Shown in pieces: positions 10,981-19,658 of a stretch of DNA of 64,000 nucleotides. How positions within the stretch are numbered: position 1 is the stretch's first letter; every line of letters starts with the position of its first letter. The stretch spans positions 871,001-935,000 of the forward strand of contig NZ_CP071604.1 of NCBI RefSeq assembly GCF_017357225.1. Reading direction: 5' to 3'. Both the position numbers and the translations under genes were made by a program. The notes beneath the pieces are model-generated. The model was not told where the DNA came from. It searched no databases and worked only from the letters and a program-made list of their open reading frames with translations. Source of the DNA: Rhizobium binae (lineage in GTDB: Bacteria; Pseudomonadota; Alphaproteobacteria; Rhizobiales; Rhizobiaceae).

Positions 10981-11280
10981 ATGCACACGACAGACCGAAC
11001 ACTAGAACTCGACTGCAGCAAGCTGACCCCGACGCTTTTCCAGCGTCTGGTGGCAGGCCTCGCTCCGCTGGTCTCCCTCTTTCGCGGGTTTCGCAATCGA
11101 ATGGAGGTCAACGGGCTGCATGATCTGAACGACAGTCAGCTGAGGGATATCGGCCTCACAAGGGCCGACCTGACCTCCGCTTTCCTGGCCTCGACCTTTT
11201 TCGAGGACCCGTCGGAACATCTGACGCGCTCGGCGCGCAATCGCTGGCGCCTGCAGCTCTTCCGCCCCCATGAGGATTAG
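10981..11280 (+). CDS. DUF1127 domain-containing protein
   Basis: A 99-residue basic protein. The DUF1127 core, NGLHDLNDSQLRDIGLTRAD, occurs at about residues 43-62 and is followed by a longer acidic/basic tail. Short DUF1127 proteins in Agrobacterium and Rhodobacter influence RNA turnover and phosphate or C1 metabolism, but longer members such as this one are mostly uncharacterised. AAAGGAGA lies 7 bp before the ATG. A hairpin terminator follows at 11329. Confidence 0.85.
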   Translation: MHTTDRTLELDCSKLTPTLFQRLVAGLAPLVSLFRGFRNRMEVNGLHDLNDSQLRDIGLTRADLTSAFLASTFFEDPSEHLTRSARNRWRLQLFRPHED

Positions 11281-11328
11281 GGGCGTCGAGTTTCCCCGCA
11301 GGGTGATAGCCAATAGCCCTGCCGCTTG

Positions 11329-11369
11329 ACCCGGTGATCGGCTTTCCCAAGCCATCTCCGGGTTTTTTT
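11329..11369 (+). terminator. rho-independent terminator of the DUF1127 gene
   Basis: An interrupted stem closes with ACCCGG (11329-11334) against CCGGGT (11358-11363) and an inner GGCTT/AAGCC pair, followed by seven T residues. Confidence 0.75.
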
Positions 11370-12246
11370 ATGCCTTGGTTTCAGGGGGCTTCGGCCGGTA
11401 GGTTTCGAAAATCGCTTCCAGGTTCCTCTGGTAGCTCTTCTGCACTTCAAGCCCGCTGTCGAACATGGCGTTCAGCATGTCGGTATAGCTCTCGGCAGCG
11501 GCCTTCGCCTCTTCCTTCGGTGCCTCCGGCGTCTTGGCCGCCGGCTGTTTGGCCGCTGGTTGTTTGACCGCCGGCGGCTGGCCGAGCCCGGCCATCATCT
11601 CCTGGAAAGCCTTGGCAAAAGGATTATCGAGGAAGGGATTCGGCTGAGGCGGCGGTTCCTGCTTCGGCATCGAAAACATCAGCTGCATCGCCTGTGTAAA
11701 GGGATTGTCGAAGATGCTTGGTTCCGGGGCCTTCGGTTTCGGCGCAAAGCCGGTGCTCTCGAGCCATTTCTGAATAGTCTCGCCCATTGCCGTGTTGACG
11801 AAGGGGTTGACCGGCGAGGCCATCTGGCCGGTTGTCTGCTTGAACAGGCCGCCCATCAGAGTGTCGGCCAACACCGGCAGCATCTGCTTGTAGATATCCT
11901 GGCCGATGCCGGTCATCTGTGCCGCCTGGGCGGCGACCGCCCGCGAAACCTCTTTCGAACCGAAGAGCTGGGCAAGGATGTTGTTGCCGTCGGAAATGCC
12001 CTCCGGCGTAAAGGCCCGGCTCATATCCTCGAAATAGCGCGCGTAATTGCCGGAGGCGACGGCCTGCATCAGGCCGACGAAATCATAAGGATTGCTGGTG
12101 CTGCGCTTCAGCCCGGCGGAAAAGGCCGGCATCAGCGCCGCCATCGCCTTTGTCGCCTGTTCCTGCGCCAGGTTGAATTGCCGGGCGACCGCTTCCATCG
12201 CCGCACCGTTCTGCGCCTGCATCATCATGTCGAAGAGTGGCAGCAT
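11368..12246 (-). CDS. DUF937 domain-containing protein
   Basis: A 292-residue protein. The first two thirds are Met/Ala/Gln-rich helices that match the DUF937 pattern (runs such as MEAVARQFNLAQEQATKAMA and then QAAQMTGIGQDIYKQMLPVL). The last third is Pro/Lys/Ala-rich low complexity (PPAVKQPAAKQPAAKTPE), probably disordered. There is no signal peptide. The function of DUF937 is unknown. A good GGAAAGGGA ribosome-binding site precedes the ATG. It is one of four consecutive minus-strand genes ending with the PiT permease, but gaps make a single operon unlikely. Confidence 0.8.
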   Translation of the reverse strand: MLPLFDMMMQAQNGAAMEAVARQFNLAQEQATKAMAALMPAFSAGLKRSTSNPYDFVGLMQAVASGNYARYFEDMSRAFTPEGISDGNNILAQLFGSKEVSRAVAAQAAQMTGIGQDIYKQMLPVLADTLMGGLFKQTTGQMASPVNPFVNTAMGETIQKWLESTGFAPKPKAPEPSIFDNPFTQAMQLMFSMPKQEPPPQPNPFLDNPFAKAFQEMMAGLGQPPAVKQPAAKQPAAKTPEAPKEEAKAAAESYTDMLNAMFDSGLEVQKSYQRNLEAIFETYRPKPPETKA

Positions 12247-12394
12247 GGAGGTCCCTTTCCCCGAGTCGTGACGCGTGTATCGCCACTATATCCGGAAAAG
12301 GTAATGTGCAAACGGCTTTTTGCCATAAGAACTTAAAGCCGTTCCGGCAAACGTGCGGGGCATTTTTCGCAAGCCCATAAAAACCTCGGAAGGC

Positions 12395-13768
12395 TCAGTA
12401 CTGATAGTCCTCGAAGACCGGTTCGACGGAGCCGTTCCAGCGGCCGTGATAGAGCGACAGCAGGTCCTCGGCGAGCGTCGCCTTCTTGGCGAGCACCTCG
12501 TCGAGCGGCGCCAGGAAGATGCTTTCGTCCTGGCTTTCGCGATTGAGCTTGCCGCGCGTCTTGAGGCCGGTCCTCGATATGCCGACTACCTCGCGCGCCA
12601 CGTCGAGCAGCGCGTGCCCGCGAAACTGAGCCTTCAGCCCTGCTGCGGGGACGGCGTCGCGCAGCGCGGAGACCTCCGTAAAGCTCCAATCCCTGGTCAG
12701 TTCGTCGGCTGCCTGAAGGGCCGCATCATCATAGAGCAGGCCGACCCAGAAGGCCGGCAAGGCGCAGATGCGCCGCCATGGGCCGCCGTCGGCGCCGCGC
12801 ATTTCGAGAAAACGCTTCAGCCTGACGTCCGGGAAGAGCGTCGAAAGATGGTTCGTCCAGTCGCCCATCGTCGGCGCCGGATCGGCGACCTCGCCCTTCA
12901 GCGCCCCGTTCATGAACTGGCGGAAGGTGACATGGGTGCAATCGTGATAACGGCCGTCGCGGACGATGAAATACATCGGCACGTCGAGCGCCCATTCGGC
13001 ATAGTCGCGGAAGCCGAAATCGTCGCGGAAGGTGAAATCGAGCAGGCCCGAGCGCTGGTTGTCGACATCGCGCCAGATATCGCCGCGCCAGGAGAGCAGT
13101 CCATTCGGTTTGCCCTCGGTGAAGGGCGAGGATGCAAAGAGCGCCGTCGCCAGGGATTGCAGCTTCATCGAAACGCGCATCTTCTGACGCATGTCGGTTT
13201 CCGAGGAGAAATCGAGATTCACCTGGATCGTGCAGGTACGGTACATCATGTCGAGACCCTTGCTGCCGACCTTCGGCATGTAGCGGGTCATGATCTCGTA
13301 GCGCGATTTCGGCATTTGCGGCGTTTGCGCATAGGTCCATTTCGGACTGCCGCCGATGCCGAGGAAACGGATGCCCATCGGTTCGGCGATTTCGCGCAGC
13401 GTCGCCAGGTGCTGGTTCGATTCCCTGCAGGTCTCATGGAGCGTTTCCAGCGGCGCGCCGGACAGTTCGAACTGGCCACCGGGCTCGATCGAGATCGCCC
13501 CCATGCCGCTTTGCTCGGCCAGGCCGATGATGTTGCCGCCGTCCATGATCGGTTCCCAGCCGTTTTTTTGCTGCAGGCCGGTGAGCAGGGCCGAAATGCT
13601 GGCGTCGCCGAAATAGGGAACCGGGCTGTTGTCGGCGCGGAAGAAGGCAAATTTCTCGTGTTCGGTGCCGATCCGGAAGCGCTCTCGCGGCTTGTTGCCC
13701 GCGGCGATGTAATCGGTCAGATCCTGAACCGAAGAGAGCGGTGTCTGGTCGGTAGTGTCGCGGGCCAT
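12395..13768 (-). CDS. gshA: glutamate--cysteine ligase
   Basis: A 457-residue enzyme that makes gamma-glutamylcysteine from Glu, Cys and ATP, the first step of glutathione synthesis. Length and sequence fit the plant/alphaproteobacterial GshA class rather than the gamma-proteobacterial one. Landmarks are FRIGTEHEKFAFF near the N-terminus (metal-binding Glu), AISIEPGGQFELSG (substrate loop) and the conserved TCTIQVNLDFSSE segment around residue 205. In rhizobia glutathione is needed for stress tolerance and symbiosis. The gene stands 147 bp downstream of rsmE on the same strand. Confidence 0.96.
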   Translation of the reverse strand: MARDTTDQTPLSSVQDLTDYIAAGNKPRERFRIGTEHEKFAFFRADNSPVPYFGDASISALLTGLQQKNGWEPIMDGGNIIGLAEQSGMGAISIEPGGQFELSGAPLETLHETCRESNQHLATLREIAEPMGIRFLGIGGSPKWTYAQTPQMPKSRYEIMTRYMPKVGSKGLDMMYRTCTIQVNLDFSSETDMRQKMRVSMKLQSLATALFASSPFTEGKPNGLLSWRGDIWRDVDNQRSGLLDFTFRDDFGFRDYAEWALDVPMYFIVRDGRYHDCTHVTFRQFMNGALKGEVADPAPTMGDWTNHLSTLFPDVRLKRFLEMRGADGGPWRRICALPAFWVGLLYDDAALQAADELTRDWSFTEVSALRDAVPAAGLKAQFRGHALLDVAREVVGISRTGLKTRGKLNRESQDESIFLAPLDEVLAKKATLAEDLLSLYHGRWNGSVEPVFEDYQY

Positions 13769-13915
13769 GCGGGTACCTGTATTCGAAAAAGGCGCCCAGG
13801 GGGCGGGGCAGCTGAAAGGCTGATTAGGACCCTAGCGACGTATGTTGCAAGTGAAATTCTTTCAACGACGCATCAAAAAAATAGCAGCAATTTCCATGTC
13901 CACCCGTTTTCGCCG

Positions 13916-14653
13916 TCAGCTCCAGTCGCCGATTGCTGCCTGCACCACGGCAAGCGCCGCAACGGCTGCCGTATCGGCCCGCAGGATGCGCGGTCCGAGC
14001 GGAATGGCGGTGACGAAATCGAGGCTGCGAAGCCGTGCCCGTTCCTCTTCCGAAAAGCCGCCTTCCGGCCCAACGAGCAGCGCCAGATGCTTTTCCCGGA
14101 TCGCCGAGAGCACCGGTAGTGGATTCTGCCCGGCGTCGGATTCGTCGCAATAGATGATGCGGCGCTCCTTCGGCCAGCGGTCGAGCAGGTCGGAGAGCTT
14201 CACCGGCTCGGCCACTTCAGGAATGGCGAGAATGCCGCATTGCTCGGCCGCCTCGACGACGTTGGCGCGCAGCTTGTCGAGATTGGTGATCTTGCCCTGC
14301 ACATGCTGGGTCATGACCGGCTGTAGCAGGCCGGCGCCCATCTCCACCGCCTTCTGCACCAGATAATCCATGCGTCCGACCTTGAGCGGCGCAAAGAGAT
14401 AATGCAGGTCGCAGGCAGAGGGCTGCGGCCGCGTCTGATCGATTGCCGTCAGCAGGATACGTTTGCGCGTGGGGAAGCTGAGGCCGGCTTTCCACTCGCC
14501 GTCACGGCCGTTGAAAAGCAGAATCTCGGCATTCGCCTCCATCCTCAGCACATTGGCGAGATAGTTGAACTGCTCGGCGCTCGCTTCCACGACGGCGCCG
14601 GCAGAAAGCGGCGCGTCGACGAAAAGCCGTTGCATGCGGAAATTGGCGCGCAT
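13916..14653 (-). CDS. rsmE: 16S rRNA (uracil1498-N3)-methyltransferase
   Basis: A 245-residue SPOUT-class methyltransferase. It has an N-terminal PUA-like domain ([22 protein letters not shown]) and a C-terminal knotted SAM-binding domain with [13 protein letters not shown] and [13 protein letters not shown], both RsmE signatures. It methylates U1498 of 16S rRNA in the 30S subunit. The start [11 protein letters not shown] at 14653 is chosen because upstream sequence in the same frame is a palindromic repeat, not conserved protein. Confidence 0.95.
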   Translation of the reverse strand: MRANFRMQRLFVDAPLSAGAVVEASAEQFNYLANVLRMEANAEILLFNGRDGEWKAGLSFPTRKRILLTAIDQTRPQPSACDLHYLFAPLKVGRMDYLVQKAVEMGAGLLQPVMTQHVQGKITNLDKLRANVVEAAEQCGILAIPEVAEPVKLSDLLDRWPKERRIIYCDESDAGQNPLPVLSAIREKHLALLVGPEGGFSEEERARLRSLDFVTAIPLGPRILRADTAAVAALAVVQAAIGDWS

Positions 14654-14670
14654 CGAAAAACTCACGGGGT

Positions 14671-14740
14671 TCAGAACATGATGCCGAAAAGTATGAGCGG
14701 TTTCGGACGACATCATGCTCTAACTGTTTAATTTTAGAAC
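14671..14740. repeat. palindromic intergenic repeat (RPE/RIME-like)
   Basis: CATGATGCCGAAA (14678-14690) is an imperfect inverted match to TTTCGGACGACATCATG (14701-14717), giving a hairpin with a 4-nt bulge, followed by an AT-rich tail CTCTAACTGTTTAATTTTAG. The same hairpin sequence is, to my knowledge, scattered widely in rhizobial intergenic regions. It lies just upstream of rsmE. The family name is from memory. Confidence 0.6.
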
Positions 14741-14783
14741 AGGTTTCAGCTTCTAAGCCAGCGGGCCCCCAAATAATACTGTC

Positions 14784-16286
14784 CTAGACGAAGAGCGCGA
14801 ACATAGCCCAATAAATCGCGGCCGCAAGCGCTCCCGAGACCGGCACGGTGACGATCCAGGCGGCGATGATCGTCATGAAATGCGAGCGGCGCACCAGATA
14901 GCGCCGGCGTCTCTCATGGATGTTCGGCTCCTCCGGCTCGTCGATATGGAAGCTCTCGGCCTTGCGCCTGATATAGGCAATGCGGCGCTTCGAATGGCGC
15001 GTATACCATTCGCGGAAGAAGCCGACTCCGAAGACGGCGCCGACGGCGATGTGCGTTGTGCTGACCGGCAGGCCGAGCCAGGAGGCGACGATGACGGTGA
15101 AAGCGGTCGACAATGCGACGCAATAGGCCCGCATCGGATTGAGCTTGGTGATTTCCTCGCCGACCAGGCGGATGAGGCGCGGTCCGAACAGCAGCAGGCC
15201 GACGGAGATGCCGAGGGCGCCGATTAGCATTACCCAAAGAGGCGGATGCCCGGCGCTGCCGCTGCCGCTGCCGATGCCGACCGAATGGACGATCGCCGAA
15301 AGCGGCCCGACCGCGTTCGAAACATCGTTTGCGCCATGCGCGAAGGACAGCAGCGCCGCCGAGCCGATCAGCGGCAGCCGAAACAGCACCCGCAGCGAGC
15401 TGTTGCGGTTTTCGAGATCCCGCGCCTGGGCGAGAACGAGCGGCCGGGCGGCAAGCCAGCCGACCAGCCCGATGCCGATACCGATGAGGATGATGGTGAA
15501 AGACGGAAACCGTCCGGGCGGCGACAGCTGGAGCACCATATAGGCCATGAAGCCGCCGGCCATCACCGCGACCAGCACCGGCACCCAGCGCCGGGCCGCC
15601 TCGACCTTGTCGTCGCGATAGATGATAAGGGTCTTGATGAGGTAGAGCAGGCCGGCCGCGATCAGCCCGCCGATCAGCGGCGAGGTGATCCAGCTCGAGG
15701 TGATCTCCAGCATGACCCGCCAGTTCACCGGCTCTGTCCCGACGGCCGAGATGCCGGCGCCGATCACCGACCCGACGATCGCATGGGTGGTCGAAACCGG
15801 CGCGTTCATCCAGGTGGCGAGATTGATCCAGAGGGCCGCCGCCATCAGCGCCGCCATCATGATCCAGCCAAGCATCGCCTGCGGCACCCGCACGGAATCG
15901 ACAATGTTGGAGGAAATCGTCTTGACGACCTCGCCGCCGCCGATGGTGGCGCCGAGGACCTCGAAGATTGCGGCGATGACCAGTGCCTGGCCCATGGTCA
16001 TGGCGCGGGCTCCGACGGCGGCGCCCACGTTGTTGGTCACGTCGTTGGCGCCGATATTCATCGCCATGTAACCGGCAAGGGCAGCCGCCGCCACGACAAG
16101 CACCGCTCCTGGGCGGTCGAACACGTAGACACCGGCAAAGATCATCGTCAGGCCGACGAAGATCAGCCCGAGGCCAGGCGCCACCAGCCGCCGCAAGACG
16201 TGTTTTGCCACATCCTCGGCATGGGTGATCTTGGCGAGGTCCTTGTCGAGTGTGCGTTTCGTGAGGACGGCGGGACGGGGCGGCAT
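14784..16286 (-). CDS. pit: inorganic phosphate transporter, PiT family
   Basis: A 500-residue integral membrane protein with two PiT halves. Each half carries the duplicated signature: GANDVTNNVG in the first half (about residue 78) and GANDVSNAVG in the second (about residue 315); the matching PVSTTHAIVG and PVSTTHIAVG motifs are also present. These bind and carry metal-phosphate in symport with protons. A charged cytoplasmic loop separates the halves. Rhizobia use Pit as the low-affinity phosphate system beside PstSCAB. No phoU-like gene lies next to it, unlike the orfA-pit operon described in Sinorhizobium meliloti, so this may be a second permease. Confidence 0.93.
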   Translation of the reverse strand: MPPRPAVLTKRTLDKDLAKITHAEDVAKHVLRRLVAPGLGLIFVGLTMIFAGVYVFDRPGAVLVVAAAALAGYMAMNIGANDVTNNVGAAVGARAMTMGQALVIAAIFEVLGATIGGGEVVKTISSNIVDSVRVPQAMLGWIMMAALMAAALWINLATWMNAPVSTTHAIVGSVIGAGISAVGTEPVNWRVMLEITSSWITSPLIGGLIAAGLLYLIKTLIIYRDDKVEAARRWVPVLVAVMAGGFMAYMVLQLSPPGRFPSFTIILIGIGIGLVGWLAARPLVLAQARDLENRNSSLRVLFRLPLIGSAALLSFAHGANDVSNAVGPLSAIVHSVGIGSGSGSAGHPPLWVMLIGALGISVGLLLFGPRLIRLVGEEITKLNPMRAYCVALSTAFTVIVASWLGLPVSTTHIAVGAVFGVGFFREWYTRHSKRRIAYIRRKAESFHIDEPEEPNIHERRRRYLVRRSHFMTIIAAWIVTVPVSGALAAAIYWAMFALFV

Positions 16287-16348
16287 TCTTTTTTCCAGTA
16301 TGAATCTGCTTTTTACGCTGCCTTTCTAGCAGCGCAAGATGGCAGGAT

Positions 16349-16894
16349 TCATTCCGCCGGAATCTGCTTTGCCGCTGGAGCCTGTTGCTTTGCCGCTTTG
16401 GGCGAGGGCCTGTCGCTCATCTTTCGCTTGAAGGCCAGGAATAGGCCGCGCAGCTCCGGTTCGCGCACGCGCCCGGCCGCTTCGTCGACCGAGACCCATT
16501 CGATGCGGCGCTCGCCCTTTTCCTTGAAGTTCTTCACCGTGTCGGTGACTTCGAGCGCATAGACCTGCACCTTGCAGACCACCTGCACCCCGTCGCGCAG
16601 CACCTTGGGATAGGTGTAGGCGCCGAGCGTCTCCGTTTCGGCAACGCCGCGGACACCGGCTTCCTCCAATGCTTCCTGCGCGGCGACCTCATGAGCGCAT
16701 TTTCCGGTCATCGGCCAGCCCTTGGGAATGACCCAGCGGCCGGTGTCGCGGCTCGTCAACAAGAGCACCTCGACCTCACCGCTCTTCTTCTTCACCCGGT
16801 AACAGATCGCACCATATTGCTGCCGCGGCGGCCGCCGGAACATCAGTCGCACATCGGATGCCAATCGGGCGAGAAGAGTCAATTGTCGGGTCAC
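16349..16894 (-). CDS. NUDIX hydrolase (diphosphoinositol-polyphosphate-phosphohydrolase-like)
   Basis: A 181-residue protein with a single NUDIX domain at about residues 22-140. The strand GRWVIPKGWPMTGK leads into the Nudix helix, which reads QEALEEAGV instead of the canonical REUXEEXGU, and the earlier Glu of GX5E is Lys. The two Glu residues that hold the metal (EE) are kept. This arrangement recurs in the alphaproteobacterial DIPP-like branch as I remember it, so the enzyme is probably active on nucleoside diphosphate-linked substrates, but which is unknown. Translation appears to start at GTG. A Lys/Pro/Ala tail ends the protein. It lies 62 bp upstream of pit on the same strand. Confidence 0.85.
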   Translation of the reverse strand: MTRQLTLLARLASDVRLMFRRPPRQQYGAICYRVKKKSGEVEVLLLTSRDTGRWVIPKGWPMTGKCAHEVAAQEALEEAGVRGVAETETLGAYTYPKVLRDGVQVVCKVQVYALEVTDTVKNFKEKGERRIEWVSVDEAAGRVREPELRGLFLAFKRKMSDRPSPKAAKQQAPAAKQIPAE

Positions 16895-17177
16895 CTTTGT
16901 AGTGGTTGTTAGGAATCACTCATATACAGGTATCATAGAAAGCTCGCGCAATCCAAAAGTCAGGACGATCCGAACGCGGTTTGATCGCTGTTCATAGGGG
17001 AAGTCGAGCCGGGCCTGGCTCGAAAAACCGTCACGTCCTGTTTCAAATGCGTCATGTTTGCACAGGTGTACAATATGAGCCTGTCATGCCCCCTAATCAA
17101 TGGCAGCGCCAATTGTTCCACCAGGATTTTTGAAAATGTGGTAACTGTGCATCGCCTTCGCGCGGGCCTCCGCGCAA
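16895..17177. other. intergenic region
   Basis: 283 bp between two minus-strand genes (LysR stop and NUDIX start). I see no ORF of note and no clear terminator. Confidence 0.4.
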
Positions 17178-18074
17178 TCAGCGTTCCCAATAGGGGACCG
17201 GCCCATAAAGCTCGGTGAGATAGTCGATGAACAGGCGCACCTTGGCGGGCAGGAACTGCCGGCTGGGATAGACGGCCGACAGCGTGACATTGGGCGAACC
17301 CTCATAAGCCGGCAGCACCTGCACAAGGCGGCCGGCCTTGAGCTCCTCGCCGATATCCCAGGTGGAGCGCAGCGCAATCCCGAGGCCGGCGATGACAGCC
17401 TCGCGGATCACTTCGCTGGAATTGGTGACCAGCATGCCTTCCGGCCGCAGGCTGAGTGCCCCATCAGGCCCGTTCAGCCGCCAGCTGTCGCCATTATGCG
17501 CCGGCAGGCAGCGGTGGTGTTTCAGATCGTCGATATCGCTCGGCTCGCCATGCGCCGCCAGATAATCCGGCGAGGCGCAGAGCAGGCGGCGTACCGGCGC
17601 CAGCCGCCGGGCGACGAGACTGGAATCGGTCAGTTCGGCGATGCGGATTGCCAGGTCGAAGCCGCCGCCGACGATGTCGCTGAATTCGTCGGTCAGCACC
17701 AGGTTGATCGCAAGGTCCGGATGCGCCTGCATGAAGGCTTTCAGGTGCGGCGCGATATGCATGCGGCCGAAGGAGGTCGGCGCCGAAATCTTGAGCGTCC
17801 CATGCATCTGCGCCGAGCGGCCGGCAATATAAAATTCGGCCTCCTCCAGCCCGGCGAGAATGCCGAGGACGCGGTCGTAGAAACCTTGGCCGGCCTCCGT
17901 CAGCGAAATCTGCCGCGTCGTGCGCTGTAAAAGCCGGGTGCCGAGCCGGTCCTCCAGCCGCTTGATCCGCTTGGAGACGACGGCGGGGGAAAAGCCGAGC
18001 ATGCGGCCGGCAAGCGACATGCTTCCCGTCGCGACGACCTTGGCAAAGATTTCGAGATCACCCAGATTGGTCAT
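17178..18074 (-). CDS. LysR-family transcriptional regulator, candidate glc operon regulator
   Basis: A 298-residue LysR protein: N-terminal wHTH (about residues 4-62, MTNLGDLEIFAKVVATGSMS and AVVSKRIKRLEDRLG) and a two-lobed effector domain. It is divergent from glcD with 144 bp between starts, so it is the natural candidate to control the glycolate oxidase genes. In E. coli the glc operon is controlled by a GntR-type protein, GlcC, so this would be a different arrangement. An inverted TGCTAAGC repeat in the shared intergenic region may be its site. Confidence 0.92.
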   Translation of the reverse strand: MTNLGDLEIFAKVVATGSMSLAGRMLGFSPAVVSKRIKRLEDRLGTRLLQRTTRQISLTEAGQGFYDRVLGILAGLEEAEFYIAGRSAQMHGTLKISAPTSFGRMHIAPHLKAFMQAHPDLAINLVLTDEFSDIVGGGFDLAIRIAELTDSSLVARRLAPVRRLLCASPDYLAAHGEPSDIDDLKHHRCLPAHNGDSWRLNGPDGALSLRPEGMLVTNSSEVIREAVIAGLGIALRSTWDIGEELKAGRLVQVLPAYEGSPNVTLSAVYPSRQFLPAKVRLFIDYLTELYGPVPYWER

Positions 18075-18109
18075 AAGCTTTTGTGACCTTTTCCCCTTTT
18101 GGCATAAGT

Positions 18110-18146
18110 GCTTAGCATTTGCGCCCCTATTGGGAAAGTGCTAAGC
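18110..18146. promoter_or_regulatory. candidate LysR operator between regulator and glcD
   Basis: GCTTAGCA (18110-18117) and its exact reverse complement TGCTAAGC (18139-18146) are separated by 21 bp; both arms are preceded by AAGT/AAAGT. A partial extra copy, CATAAGCTT, lies at the LysR start. The spacing of half-sites and the position between divergent genes suit a regulatory site, but binding is inferred only. Confidence 0.4.
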
Positions 18147-18218
18147 CGGGCTTGCGGCGGCAGGGAGGATCCGACACCCGTTCCCGTCGTCATCTTCCGG
18201 GAGGCCAGGGAGAAGGCC

Positions 18219-19658
18219 ATGTCCGACGCCATTCCGTTTCTCGCGCCCCGCGCCGATGTCCTGGCCCGGCGCTCTCAGATCGTCGCCGATCTCACCGATC
18301 TGTTGCCGCCGGAATGCCTGGTTCATGAGGCGCGCGAGCTGGTTCCCTTCGAGACCGACGCCTTCGTTTCCTATCGCCGCCTGCCGCTCGCCGTAGCCCT
18401 GCCGCGCACCACGGCCGAGGTTTCGGCCGTCATGCGTTATTGCCATCGCTATGGCGTGCCGGTCGTACCGCGCGGCGCCGGCACCTCGCTGTCCGGCGGC
18501 GCCATTCCGCAGGAGGATGCCGTCGTGCTCGGCCTGTCGAAGATGAACCGCATCCTCGAGATCGATCTGCCGAACCGCGTCGCCGTGGTGCAGGCCGGTG
18601 TGACCAATCTCAATATCTCCGAGTCGGTGTCGGCGGACGGATTTTTCTATGCGCCCGACCCGAGTTCACAGCTTGCCTGCACCATCGGCGGCAATATCGG
18701 CATGAATTCCGGCGGCGCCCATTGCCTGAAATACGGTGTGACGACCAACAATCTGCTTGGTGTTAGGATGGTGCTGGTCGACGGCACGGTGATCGAGCTC
18801 GGCGGCAAGGCGCTGGACGCGGGTGGATATGACCTGCTCGGTCTTGTCTGCGGCCATGAAGGCCAGCTCGGCATCGTCACCGAGGCGACCGTGCGGCTGA
18901 TCGCCAAGCCCGAAGGCGCGCGCCCGGTGCTCTTCGGCTTCGAGAGTTCGGAAGAGGCCGGCGCCTGCGTCGCCGATGTCATCGCCGCCGGCATCATCCC
19001 CGTTGCGATCGAATTCATGGACAAGCCGGCGATCGAGATCTGCGAGGCTTTCGCCCATGCCGGCTATCCCCTCGATGTCGGCGCGCTGCTGATCGTCGAA
19101 GTCGAGGGATCCGAGGCGGAAATGGAGGCCATGCTGAAGGACGTGGTCGATATCGCCCGCAACCACGGTGTCAAGACCGTGCGCGAATGCCAGTCGGCCA
19201 CCGAAGCGGCGCTGATCTGGAAGGGCCGCAAGTCCGCCTTCGGCGCCACCGGCCGCATTGCCGACTATATCTGCATGGACGGCACCGTGCCGCTCAGCCA
19301 GCTGTCGCACGTGCTGAAGAAAACCGCCGAGATCGTCGATCACTATGGGCTACGCGTCGCCAACGTCTTTCATGCCGGCGACGGCAACATGCACCCGCTG
19401 ATCCTGTTCAATGCCAACGATCCCGATGATGCCGCCCGTGCCGAGGCCGCCGGCAACGATATCCTGAAGCTGTGCGTCGATGCCGGCGGCTGCCTCACCG
19501 GCGAGCATGGCGTGGGCATCGAAAAGCGTGACCTGATGCGGCATCAGTATTCAGAGGCCGATCTCGCCCAGCAGATGGCGGTGCGTGCCGCCTTCGATCC
19601 CGGCTGGCTGCTCAACCCCTCGAAGGTCTTTCCGCTCGAAGGACGCCCAGCCGCATGA
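18219..19658 (+). CDS. glcD: glycolate oxidase subunit GlcD (FAD-linked)
   Basis: A 479-residue flavoprotein, the catalytic subunit of glycolate oxidase, which converts glycolate to glyoxylate at the inner membrane. The FAD-binding PCMH domain is at about residues 50-230 with VPRGAGTSLSGGAIPQED. The C-terminal FAD-oxidase domain carries VFHAGDGNMHP (about residue 385) and LTGEHGVGIEKRD (about residue 427). The ATG at 18219 gives the usual length; an upstream frame extension has no conserved sequence. The stop overlaps the glcE start by 4 bp (ATGA). Confidence 0.95.
   Translation: MSDAIPFLAPRADVLARRSQIVADLTDLLPPECLVHEARELVPFETDAFVSYRRLPLAVALPRTTAEVSAVMRYCHRYGVPVVPRGAGTSLSGGAIPQEDAVVLGLSKMNRILEIDLPNRVAVVQAGVTNLNISESVSADGFFYAPDPSSQLACTIGGNIGMNSGGAHCLKYGVTTNNLLGVRMVLVDGTVIELGGKALDAGGYDLLGLVCGHEGQLGIVTEATVRLIAKPEGARPVLFGFESSEEAGACVADVIAAGIIPVAIEFMDKPAIEICEAFAHAGYPLDVGALLIVEVEGSEAEMEAMLKDVVDIARNHGVKTVRECQSATEAALIWKGRKSAFGATGRIADYICMDGTVPLSQLSHVLKKTAEIVDHYGLRVANVFHAGDGNMHPLILFNANDPDDAARAEAAGNDILKLCVDAGGCLTGEHGVGIEKRDLMRHQYSEADLAQQMAVRAAFDPGWLLNPSKVFPLEGRPAA

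Noticed and set aside
12353..14119. 588-codon plus-strand ORF opposite gshA
   Set aside because: Antisense to a certain enzyme gene and lacks protein-like hydrophobic pattern.
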